A stretch of 64,000 bases of DNA from Lactifluus volemus (taxonomy: Eukaryota > Basidiomycota > Agaricomycetes > Russulales > Russulaceae): positions 794,749-858,748 of the forward strand of contig WTXI01000013.1 in NCBI GenBank assembly GCA_022376515.1, read 5' to 3'. The position numbers were made by a program, and so were the translations under genes. Shown piece after piece: positions 34,813 through 46,700 of this stretch; position 1 is the stretch's first letter; each line of letters starts with the position of its first letter. Below the pieces are notes generated by a model. The model worked only from the letters and a program-made list of their open reading frames with translations. It was not told where the DNA came from and did no database searches.

Positions 34813-37800
34813 GAGTGGTGAGGGTGATGTTGTAGAATAGGGAGAAAAGGGATCGCGGGTTCAGGGTTAATTATCAACAAACCAATTGGCGATCTTTTGT
34901 TTCCGGTCATTCCCCGGGACGCCGACGACTGCGCGCTGACTACAACTACACCGCATCGCATCGTAGTACCGCCCGTCGCTTACCCCCGACCCGTACTGCC
35001 TTATCCGCAGTTCCCCGAGGCAGTTGAACAAGTTAAAATTCAGCGCAGCAGCTATTCGAATGGCTTGGGCTAGACAACTGACTCGACTCGTTATGACGTC
35101 ACTCGGTGGAACGATCTGAATGCCTTGGCTAGCGCTCTTTCAAAGACATTTATTTATTGCCCTGGTTTTTATTCGGTCCCGTACTTATGTTCTTTTGCTT
35201 CACTCTGATGAATGCCCTCGCTGCTGAGTAAGTTCAGACCCTGATTTTTATGCGGTGGCTAGACTTGTCTTATACTGTATCTTGAATTCGACCAAGAAGG
35301 AAAAGGAACAAAATCTAGGATCCTGGTTCCTTCCTGACACTTTCATTGCTCCTTACAAATTACAAGGCTTGTAGCCAAAACCTGTCCGACTAGTGGACAA
35401 ATGACAGCCTCACCCCTTGATCCCAACGTACCGTAACGGAAGCGAGTAATTTATAATGTTCTAGCCTCCAGTAAGTGGAGAATCGGGACCCTTGGGACTA
35501 TTTGCTTGAGCTTCTGCAATCACACCGCAGTACTCTTTTTTTATGAAAAAGGTCTGTGGCGGAGCCCTTCTTGGAAACGGACGCTCCGAGTTACCATCGT
35601 CCCTTAAACTACCTATTATGTTCAGTACACGCCTGGGATAGACAGAGACAGATACCCACCATTCAAGATGACTCACAACACCATGCATCGGCGTGCAAAT
35701 TTTGATTTCACACTCACCTATCAAATATTCCTGGATTATCGCAGCAGAGCAGAAGGCACACCAACAAAGTTGTGTCTCCGGACAAGTTTGCCATGTGAAT
35801 TGGTGTGCCAGTATGTTCCTGTGCCGGTAGAATGTTTCGACTTGGACAACGTCCCCTCTCCTTAGCTGTTTGCCTTGCTAAAAAAAATATAGCTCGTGAT
35901 ATTTATCTCGTTCCGTTCAATTTTCACAAGTTATTTTTTCCGGAAATATGTAGGGCGACCGGGGAATGATGGACCTCCTTGTATGCGTTCATGCACCCAA
36001 GGCTCTGCCCGCATCTAGGTGCTCTCTGAACCTACACATTTCCGTGATCACTCGAGGTTCGGTTCGTCAAAGAAAGGAAAACTTAGCATTGAGCATGCCA
36101 CGATCATTTTCGCTGTGTACGTCGGCATCGCGACGATTACGGCCTTCTACCCTCCGCTGCTGTCTCTAACATGAGATTGTAAATGGTGATTGTCCCGTGC
36201 CAGGCTGCTACCGGCTACCGCTGGCCACCGGCAGATGAAGACCCTGTGCTGCCTCGTGTTGGAAACGAAGGCAAATAGAAGCTTCTCAAGATGACTAGAT
36301 CCCATTGGCATGGGTGTAGAATGAATTTGAAGAGATCGAATATTATAGGATTGCCTTCTGGAATACACATGGACGTCGTCACGTCGTACGTACATCCGTG
36401 AGATCGGCGGAGAGCGTGTGGCGAGTCAGTAGGGCTGCCCCTGGCACACGACAAGGTGTCGTCGACTGGATACGAAGAAAGGCTTTGGCCGATTCAGCGA
36501 GCAACAAGTCCTTTCTGTTGTGAAAAAAAACTACGCACTTGACATCCTGTTGTTATTATAGTCTGCCAGTGTCGATCCAAATGATCAAGGTGACTCACGA
36601 GAGACTTGCAATGACGTCGCCGATTAGCTGATTGAAATTGGGCAAGAAAGCGTGCCCCCTGCGCCATCCCATGCACCGTCCCAATAGGGCTGGGCCCACA
36701 ATAGGACACCGCGCGACTTGGTGACTAACTGCGCAGAATCAGGGCAAAACTCTTTCTCTACCAGGTCTTTTTTTTTTTCGGCCAAGAGAGACGGTTGAGC
36801 TTTTCTGAGGGTTCCTTTGGGCCTCTACTTTGACACCATATCCGATCCTGGAGTCTGGAGTCTAGAGTTATGGCTCGTTTCTCCCGTGTTCTCTCTGCAT
36901 TCATCACGGAAACGCGGACACCGTATGCGAAGTGGAAGTAACGGCCTGAACAAGGGTTATTCGGCTTTTTAGTTGGATTTGTTGAAGAGACCTCGACGCC
37001 GGTTTCGAACAAGTCAGTCCAGTCCTGGGAAACGTTCGCCGCGTCGCACCCGAGCATTGCCAGTCCGCTCGCGCACTATTGGGCAAAAAAAATATCTTTT
37101 CGTGTTCGGTTCGCGGGCACCACTGGCAGATACGAGTTCGTGGGCTGTATACTCGGGCCAATTTCTGGCGTCATTTGTGACCCCCCTGAACAATTTTCCA
37201 GTCGGGACCGGTGCGACCCAAAAGGCCAAAATTAGCGACAGCAACCGGGAGCCCGTGAGTGTCGGCACCTGCCTTGATCCTACCGGCTTCGCCTCTCGCT
37301 GCTGCGCAGATTCGTCGAGGCAATTGCCATGCCTCGGCCCTCACGTGGAAAGAGCCATCTCCTTTACGGTGACTCGAGTACTCAACGTACTCAGAGCTCT
37401 TCGCTATTGGTGCGCCCGCATACCCGTGGGAGTGTACGGCCTAGCGGGCACTTCGCACCGCGGCTTCCACCTTGGTACAACGCTCGCTGCCTTCGCTTTC
37501 CAGGCTCTAAGCCGAGTTACGATGCTCACGGACACTCACATCTTCACTGTCTTGCGTCATCCCCATTCCCGTTAACCTGCCGCGCTTCACACATCGGTCA
37601 GAGAACTTCCCACCCGAGACGACGCTTGATGTTGAAATGTTGACAATGTCGTGGCACTGCAATGCGCAACGGAACGAAATCTATATCTACACACGTTTGG
37701 GCATTTGGGACAGTTTGGTCTCCGTCTGAGGAAGATCGTATGGTGAAGAATGAAAAGACTGCGGTGGGTCGAGTCATGTCCATGCTCAAGCAAAAGGTAT

Positions 37801-38603
37801 TAATTAAACCCACTCCGAGAGCAGGACCGACCGTTATCGTGTTCGGTGGCACCTTGCCTTGCGTGGCCTAGACCGTCTACGAGTTCCCTGTGGTATGATC
37901 TCGAACAAGACAGGTAAGTCGTGCAGGAGATTGATCGGAGGGTTGCTTGGCCGTAAAAGTGCTGCAGGTTGCCTGCTCGTTTGACAGCCCTACTGGGCAC
38001 AGACTACACGCAACAACACAACCTGCCGGCAAGGTTTTCAATCGGCACTAGAATCCGTATCCACCACTCGGATCGTCCAAGCCCGGACCAATGGACAGAC
38101 AGATAGACGGTTGTCTTGCTCATGGTTGCCTCGGCTACCCCTCTTCAAGGTCTTTCCCACCACGCTCAGAATGGCATGGTGAACTTCAAACAGCTCCAAA
38201 AAGTGCCGATATCGATACCTCCTTTTACAGGGACTTACAGCGGAAATGAGAGAACTGTTGGCGCAGTTAGCGGCCGACATCAGACGCTCTCCGTACACGC
38301 CTCATTCAATATCTGTCTGATGCGCCATGCCAAGGACGGAGGGACGCTGAAAGGGAAGCAGTATATCTTTGTCGTAAAGTTAATATAGTCATGCGCTAGC
38401 TAATTTGTGCCTTGACAGACCGAACTGTGGGCTATTGCAGAAAATTATAGGGTCAGTAAAAGGTGCGTGGGTGGTCATGTCCATAACTAAATAAGTTATC
38501 ATGAAGTACTGATCACGAGAGGTCGTCGATTTTCCGCCATGCACGGCATGGCGAGGGACATCGCCATCAACGTCCGGCGTATGCGATTGTGTGGGTGAGG
38601 CTA
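34813..38603. other. Gene-poor stretch
   Basis: No frame here resembles a family I recognise. The longest, 36973-37575 on plus, is Arg/Ser-rich without domain features. Short frames around 37660-37870 are unassigned. T- and A-runs are scattered (36771-36778, 37085). Decayed transposon sequence is possible but not demonstrable by eye. Confidence 0.4.
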
Positions 38604-39477
38604 TCATGCACGTAAGACGCCCTTCTCCCGCGAGCATTTACGTCTTCCTTCCAGACCCGGCAGTTCGAGCGTTTCCAAGATATCCTCTAGGGTCCAGCCC
38701 CATCTGTTACACATTTCGGCAACGACCAACCCTCGATCCCGTACGTCGTCCTCACTCTCACTGTCTCCTGACAGATGTTCCATATCTTGGTAATAAGAGT
38801 CTTGATCACTATCCTCTTGATCGCTGACACTATCTTGGAAGTCGTCTGGTGAACCTGAGTGTGTCACAGGCCACGTGTAGGGTGCTTCGTGACGCCCGTC
38901 GTCCCGGAGACCAGCTGCGTGGAACTCGTTAGCTTTTTTTGTGGATTTTCTCCCCCAGGATCACCCACTCACCAGATTTGACCAGATGAGAGTGATGTAC
39001 AGTCTCGTCATGGAAGCCGTCTAATGACGGCACCGGTTTTCTCTGCCCGAGATGTTAGCTCTGCGTCTGATGGTCTATGGGTAAAATGGAACCCACCTTG
39101 ATGGCGTAGTTCCTTCCTCCCGTCTCGGCCTGCGGCGGAATAGGCGGCAGAGGGCCATCCAACTTTTGATAATATTCCTCGACTTGTCGAATGTTGATCC
39201 AGTCGAACATCGTCACTTGCGTATCTCGTAATTGGGCTTCCATCTGTGGCCGGCTAAGCCACTCAACGTTCTCGATCCCTGCCCTGCGCGGTACGGGTGT
39301 TACTTCGTTTGTCGATGCCGATGCCGCTCTAGCAGCCCCGAGAGCTACCTGCAGTATCTTTCCGGCACGACCCCGTTCGCGTGAGATCCACGCGCGGAGT
39401 TTGTCCCATCGCTGCGATGCGTCCCCAGATGATCTGTAGGAGGAAGAGTGTGGAACGGCGAAGATGGCAGCGAGCAT
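38604..39477 (-). CDS. Hypothetical protein with acidic Ser/Asp tail
   Basis: Exon 1 (MLAAIFAVPHSSSYRSSGDA ... GGRNYAIK) joins by a GTGGGT intron to RKPVPSLDGFHDETVHHSHL. That exon joins by a GTGAGT intron to GLRDDGRHEAPYTWPVTHSG and then the last exon, with SDQEDSDQDSYYQDMEH and ending CNRWGWTLEDILETLELPGL. Junctions keep frame, and the gene has two clear introns, so it is probably real. There is no signal peptide or recognised domain. The open frame extends 30 codons upstream to 39567; I start at 39477 because the upstream part (poly-Lys/Ile from an AT run) looks untranslated. Confidence 0.55.
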
Positions 39478-39567
39478 TTTTATTTTTATTTTAAAAAAGG
39501 AGGGGTGGGAGAATGAGGGGGTTGTACAAAAGGGAGATGATGGCTTTGGAGCAGAGAGTGCGGACAC

Positions 39568-42109
39568 TACATTCCTGGGTATTTAACTGCTGTCTTCCGG
39601 GTTAGGTCAAGGCAGCCACGCATCACCACCTGGTGAAAATTTGAGGGTTCCGCAACACCATGGTCTGGCCCTAGATCCCGAGCGCCAATACGGTTACGCT
39701 GGGACAGCGCGGATGGGATAGATATCCGTCCCTGGGTCCATGGAATGCGAGCCACCACCACCACCCAGCCTCGAGGTGTCCATATCGGTAAGAGTTATCT
39801 TTCCGTAGCGATGGCATCACACATTTTCGAGGTCGACTCCTCGCTTGACCGAATCACATCGGGTTCAAGACACGTTCCCAATGTGCGATCGACACATGAC
39901 TCAATTGTTGCCCCCACTCCGTGGCCTCGTTTCGCTAGCACGCCTTGCAACCCCTTCCCCCCATAGTGGCGTCTCTTTCTTACAAGTAGCGATTGCCGCA
40001 GGGGAATGAATGCCCTTGGGCATGCCGGCGTCTGCCCGCAAGTTCATCTTCTTCTCCAACTGATTCTCTCTCTCTACCCCCTTTGGGGGAGAGCACATTT
40101 GGGTTCAACTCCGATTAGTGTCTCGCAAACCTCATGGTTTCTGTTGAGACCCTCCGCATTGTACAGCAGGTCCTGACTCGTCGGACACGCTTACCACTAG
40201 CACCACCTAAACCCAACACCGCCCCGTCTCGACCCATGCCGAAACTAGACTAAAGGAGCTGGAGGAGGCACTGCAGCCCAAAAAAAAAAACATGTTCTAT
40301 TTGTTCCACACACCACACTCTTTAGCGAGGAGGGCCAGACCAGTACATAAACGCTGCACCCATTTGTTTTATACGCTTTGTAGTGTTGTTGATAGTGTTC
40401 CTCCACCTCCACCTCTTCCTGTGGTATAGCTTTGTTGTCGATATCCTGGGGGGGTTACCAGTGCGTTACCTACCATCTGGCGCACAGCCGCGAAACCAAA
40501 CTCCTACATTCGTTCATATACCATTCCTACGGTCGTTATACCAATTTTTATTCCGATCTTTCGCCCACTTGACACCCCGATCGCCACTGCCTCGGAGACT
40601 CGTGTAAACGTGCGCGCGCGCCCAACCCAAAATTTTACAAAAGGGCAGGGAAAAAAACAAACTACCTTTCACATCCCAAAAGGTCTCTCTCTAACGCAGC
40701 ACAGAAACCTAATTTTTTTTGACATGATTAGAAGGGCCGTTTTGCCAATTCTGTCTTTGTCCACGAATGGGAGGAGAGGTTGCGGTGAGGGTGGGGGAGG
40801 GAAGAGAGAAGTGACAGGTAGCATGATTCACCTCTTTTGAAGACTTCCCCGCAGGCAGTTGACGCCGGGCGAAGGTTAGGTGAATGCGTGGAGAGTTGTG
40901 TGACCCCGATGGACTCGGATTACCTATTTCGGGAGTGTAAATTAGGTAATGTTGATTGAGGATCTTCAACTTTGTGTTTGCAGTTGTTTGGGCGGCACCC
41001 GTCAACGCCGTCAGGCTTATTACCGTACTGTATACACTTCGATATTCGATCCCCGTTGGAGGTATGAACGGTAAAGAGTGCAGGGAAGCCCAAGACTGCG
41101 ATCGGGGCCGTATATCAAGCACACTGACAATTTATCACCTGTGATGTACACAGTAAAACTTCTCTCCTTCTTTTCCACTTCTAAATATTGTAAATATACA
41201 ATAACTACAATGGTGATTCACTTTCACTTTCACCCATTCCCAAACGCTAAGATCCCAAGGATTTAAAAAGGACAACGACAAAGCGAACGCGGACGAAACA
41301 ACAGTAGGGGAAGGGAGTCCAAGAGATGTAGTGATGTGCGCTCCGCAATTAATTGCAGAAGGCGCTTTTGAGATGCAAATCTATGCTTGATACTATGTAC
41401 GGGATGCAGGTAACGGGATATATGAATGTTGCAAGGTGAGGCAGGAGGGTGGATATGAGACAGACAACCAGCAGGGCAGGGAGGGAGGTCCAGACGGAAG
41501 AGAGAAAGAGACGGCATTGTCCAGGTGGTTCGTGCAGGATTGATTGTATATGTGTTGTACCGATGGCGGATATGCGGATGGCATGAAGAAGCGACCGTTT
41601 GTGAGATGCAGTGTGATCGGACCGAGGCGAGTGATGACTACGCGGGTCAGCGACCTCAAAAGGAAATAAAGGAGTGACATGAAAGGAGCGTGAGCGTAGA
41701 CAAAAGGATGCACACGTTTGTACAGGGGGGTGGCATGCAGTGCAGGGGAGATACAAGACAGTGGTACAAAAGCACGGGGTTCCGGGGGTTGCTGTGCACA
41801 TGGATACAGCAGATGAGATGTGGTACAGAAGTGTCCGCTGTTGGACATCATGCAGGGGTGAGAAAGGTGTTGTGGTTCGGTTCAATGTGAAAAGGGTAAA
41901 ATGAGCAACGAGCGTGGACATAAATGAACCTCAGACCGGGGAGCCCCGGAAGCCAGCCGAGGAGGGAAAGGAAAGTTCAAAGGGTTAGACTGGCGGTCGG
42001 TTTGGTTCGGTTTCGATTCGATTCGTGACGTAACTTATGGTTTAGGGCTTGATTGACATTTCATTCAACCGCAGGCGCAATGAAAATGCCACTGACGCCA
42101 CTTCCAAGT
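39568..42109. other. Intergenic, no convincing gene
   Basis: Several overlapping frames exist (for example 41349-41921 minus) but they are Ser/Thr/His-rich without domain character. An A10 run lies at about 40281. Part of the right end is presumably the 3' region of the next gene. Confidence 0.4.
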
Positions 42110-43757
42110 TCAGAAGAGCCGGGGTTCTGTGATCCAAGAAAGTCCAACACTCCCAACACCCTTGATAAACACGCGCGCCTCAAGTCGGCATACCTAAGTC
42201 CGCTTGTTAACACAAGCAGCGAATCATGATTAATGCAAAATCATTTACTTACAGTGTCCGCTACCGACGCCTTCTTCCATGATACATGCAGGGCACCGTC
42301 TTTGCGGGAGATACGACGGAGCTCGCCAAATGACTAATGACACTCTCAGGTTGGCAATTATTATCTTTAGCACACTGTGCAACTCTCACCTCACACCATC
42401 GTTTGACAGCAAGTTCTGCATCGAGATTGCCTTCTTCGAGTCCGCTCACAATGAGCTTCTTCTCACCTTTGGGGTGTTCAAGTTGACGTTGCTATCTACG
42501 CGGCGACGCCGTGTCGTTGCACTAGTCCATGAGGTGCGATACGAATTGCGCCGGGAAGTCGATGGGAAGGTGGATCCGGTAGGAGACGGGGGTGCCGAGT
42601 TACGCGGTCGCAACCCGAAAGTACTTAGAAGTCGAGTACGGATAGATGGGAGTTCGCGTTTCGGCTTCGGCGATGGGTGGATAAATGTGGGAAGAATTGG
42701 CATAGAGTTCGGAGTCGGTGTAGGGGAACGGCGGGATGGAAGCGATGTTGATGCGACGCTCCACCGTGATGCTTCACCTGCAGCCAACCCCGAAGGATAG
42801 ACCTTGAGGAGCCTATCCGTAGAGGCGGCAAAGAGTGCAGGATCTGAGGGGGGCATCAAGGGTGCATCCTCGGGAGGCTGAGTACGCTCGATGGGGGTTG
42901 GGGTGTCAGGTGAGGACGGTGGCGATGTCTTCGGTGCCGAGACATATATGGCATGCCGGGCAGAGGGAGCAAATGAAGATTCGACTGTAGAGAGCGTGGT
43001 AGAAATTGAAGGATAGCGATTGGCACGAGAGCGTAGAGACGCATAAGACGCGGAAGAGGTGAGGTGGGTTCCGAGTCAGACTCGGCAGGGGGAGGACAGC
43101 CGTCGAGGGGTTTCGAGCGCCGGTGGAGGGGACGGAAAGAAGAAGTGGGAGTTACGGGAAAAGTGGAAGAAGACGGTGATGAAGGGGCGGTCGGCGGCGG
43201 GGAAGAGAAGTTTTCTAAAGTGGGGGTCGGAGGTGGGGAAGGCGTTGCTGGAAGTGCCTGCTTGATGCACGTGAACCAGAGAGCAAGGCGAGGAAATAAA
43301 CGTAAACGGACCTTATTACGGTTGGCTGTGGGGACGGAGCTACGAGGAGACGCGAAACGCCACGAGGTCATCTCGCGGATAAGGCCATTGAATGCGTCTT
43401 CAAGGTTTGTATTGTCTTGGGATGCAGGGTCGCGTAAAGGTGGGTCGTGTGAGAGAGGGAGAGGGGAAGGGAGTAAAGGAGGGTGGGGAAATCAAGAGAC
43501 TGAATGGCACCATCGCAATCGGTATCAGGTTGATGAGAGGAAGGAGGCGGGCGAGTGATAATGTCGAAATCGTCGGGAAGAAGTTTCGACTCGCGAAGAG
43601 AGGGCGGGTCGTCGGGTAGAGTGAGATCAGGCTGAAATTCGGAAAGAGCAAACGAGTACTGTTCAGCGATCCAATCATGAATACGCGAGTCCCGTGACGC
43701 GTCCGTGAGTGGAAGCGTAGCGAAAGAGGTAACCATAGAGGCGCAAGGCAGCAGCAA
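42110..43757 (-). CDS. Putative RNA-binding protein with C-terminal RRM-like domain
   Basis: The C-terminus has the order of an RRM: SLIVSGLEEG (beta1, RNP2-like), AELAVKRWCESFGEL (alpha1, joined across an intron at about 42390), RRISRKDG, ALHVSWKKASVAD (RNP1-like), then an intron and VCRLEARVFIKGVGSVGLSW ending at 42110. The rest is Ser/Pro-rich and disordered, with DRLLKVYPSG and SIRTRLLSTFGLRPR as the best-defined pieces. The N-terminal part is RIHDWIAEQYSFALSEFQ and, after a frame change, NTNLEDAFNGLIREMTSWRF and LWFTCIKQALPA. Net -1 frame changes occur near 43460 and 43070. RNP1 aromatic residues are mostly absent, so RNA binding is unproven. Confidence 0.55.
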
Positions 43758-46700
43758 GAGAGCGGAAGGGATCAGAGAGCAAGTTATTTCGTACTTATGG
43801 GCCTCGAGGGTTGTATATGTATATAAACGGATTTTCTTACATATTGCTTAGATAATTATCTTCTCACACGTAAACGGTACCCTTTCTTCTGGCCAATCTC
43901 CGTTCGCCGCCATTCCATAGGTTTTGCATCGTGCTCATTTAGCGAGACACGCTCCCGCTCAAATCTATCCCGATCAAATCTCTCGTTCCCTCACGCCGTC
44001 CTCCAAATGTTCATGATATCCTCCCATTCCATCTACCTTATCCTTCTTCCATAGTCACCTTTACTCTTTTTTTCTCAATCCCCCAAAGAACGTTCCTGTC
44101 CCCACTCACTCGGCGCTTCTTTCACTGGGACCGGTCCCGCCACTTTTTCTCCTCATTTCTTGCTCTACTCTCTCTACCTACCGTCGGCATTTCCTCGCTC
44201 GTCTGGTTCCTGAAACTCCTATTCTTCTCTACACCACGTTGCGTTGCTGACAATCCCCCGTGACCATCATCTACCCTTGTCTACTTCAAGTCCCTCCCTG
44301 AAACTTCTTTCACATCCCACACCGCTTCCGAACCTTGTCGTTTCCGCCTCCTCCCAGAGCTTCCACGCAATGTCTACGAACACGTACTCTCGTTTCTTTT
44401 CTTCCCCAGGTGTCATCGTTTACCTTACGAGTACCGAGTAAGAAATACCCCATATCTCTCCTGGAAGTAAGGTTAGTACCCCAGCGATTCCGATTTACGC
44501 CCATATCGGTGTTCTCCAAAGCTTACCGTTCTAGGCATTATCGCCGCATAGGACATATGGGGTTATCTTCTAAGGTATCGCTGTTCCTCTCACGCCCATA
44601 TAAGGTAGCGTAACACCCATTACCGGCATGGCGCTACCCGCGTATGAAAACTTCCTCATAGATTACTTGCACGTTGACCTCTCCTCCCTCTCTCTACTTC
44701 CCCACGCTCCCTCTTCGGAAAGCTGATGTCATCTCCGACTAAGTGCGACTGCCGACGCGGCGCACCCCGAGGATGGCTGTCCAGCCCGTTGATGCCCATG
44801 GGAGAAACTAGACCACGTTCTGGCTGACGTCACTCCTCAACTACCTCTTATGCGTACCCTTGTGCTATAATCGGAAAGCAGCTTTCATGTGAGCTTTCCG
44901 GGTCAGAAAGTGGAGAAGCCCCGGCAGACCCATACTCTTGGCAAGACATCTTCCTGCGAGCTGGCGCTTGGGCTGGATCATGATACAGTACTCAACTCCC
45001 ATCCCAGCGATTGACGAGCTCTCGGAGCGACTATCATCCTGGCATTGAAGCTTAGTCCTCATGACACATCACGACGACGTCTACTTGCATACCGATGATC
45101 AAGTCGAGACTCCTCCAGATCCGGACTTGGGTAATGTGCCTTGTACCCATGGCTAGATTGATGGCGTCCTCAATGCGGTTGTACAGCGTACGACGATGGG
45201 TGCCCTGGCGAATCAGGTGTATATACAAGTACAACAACAAGCTCGTGTCACGTCAAAGATTACGGGATCCGCAAGGCTCAACGAAGAAATGGAACAGCGA
45301 AGACGGTCTCGTGGACCGCCGTCCCACAGCCTCAGCTCTGCCCTGTATGTACCCATTCGAAGGATACGTACTATCATCTGCTCCGGGAGGTCGTTTCGAG
45401 CGCTCCGGTGCCCCAGTTTGCATCTCTTCTACCTCGTACAATTCCATTGTATTCTGCACTGCCGAATTCTGGATCCTTCCCTCTTCCGCCGATTGCCGTC
45501 TATGCATCTGTTCCCTTTCTCACCCGCTTCGCCGCCTCTGCAAGTGCTTTTCACATGCGTCAGATGTCAACCCCCAGCATGTGCGGGCCCGTGCTTCTCC
45601 CTCATCATCGCGATCTCCGCGCCACAGCCTGTTGCAGATTGTGCAGATCGCCCCGTCAGATGCCGAGTCCAGCGTGGCATGGAATGCCGTCGAGAACCTG
45701 TCTCGATTACATCTCCCCTTCTGGCCAGTCCTGTGCTCTGGGCTCCCAGTAGGACCGAGTCCATTCGCCCTGCCGAGTTAGAAAGTGATAGCATGCCTTG
45801 CATGCATGTGAGCATTTTTCTGGCCCAGCCATGCTTGATGTCACGCTCTCGCCGCACGCTGAAGGTCCATCGGTCTACTCATTGCTGTTCATCGTATGCA
45901 CACCTGACATGCCCCGAATTCACTAATCGACGATCACGAACTGAGAATGCTGGTCACGCTGATAGGACCCCAACGCCGCAGTCCTTCTCATCGATGCCCA
46001 CTGTACAATCTCCGTGATGATAATCAGGACACAGATCATATTTTGCACGACGCGTGCAATCGTCCTCTCTCTCTTTTGTTGAGGACCGCAGAGTTCGGCA
46101 GCAACTACTGAGGAGGGACCAAGCCTTCGAGGGCGTGACTCTAGTTAGAATCCAGTCATACTTTCTTGTCTCTCGGTTCTTGATAAGATGCCGTTAATGG
46201 AATTCCTCTGCCCACCGTCTTTATGCTGCAATTTTCCAATCTACTTCAGAATCAAATGCCTTCCCGTCTCCCGAATTGTAGCACTGAATTTGTGCTTACG
46301 AAGCAAGTACTCGCAGGGGTAGATGAAATACTGCATGAGACCAAAAAGCCAGCCAATCGGATGTTGCGGAACAGGTGATCGCCCACTCTTACTCCTTTGA
46401 CGAGCATCAACACCTTTATTGCATTTGCATTTAAGCTATCAACATCCGGAGATACGTAGGGGGAATCTGGAGTGGACCCCCATCATTGACTTGGATTAAA
46501 AAACCCATTTATCTCCACGTCCTGTGCTCATAGTTTGTAACTGTAGGGTCACAACTGGCAAATACCGTATGGCGCGGCCTGTCGTGCACGGACCATTCGT
46601 TGTCAGCGCGCTTCGCGAGCCATCCCCGCGATTCTTCGTGGACGCCGTGCAAACACACCCCCCTTCCTGCCAATCACACGCCGAATCGCGTTTTCACCGC

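Noticed and set aside
36973..37575. 200-codon plus-strand open frame
   Set aside because: Arg/Ser-rich, no domain motif, overlaps equally long frames on the other strand, and no intron signals support it.
45095..46017. Two overlapping plus-strand frames of 228 and 273 codons
   Set aside because: They overlap in different frames with Ser/Pro/Cys-rich, non-conserved composition; both look like chance openings.
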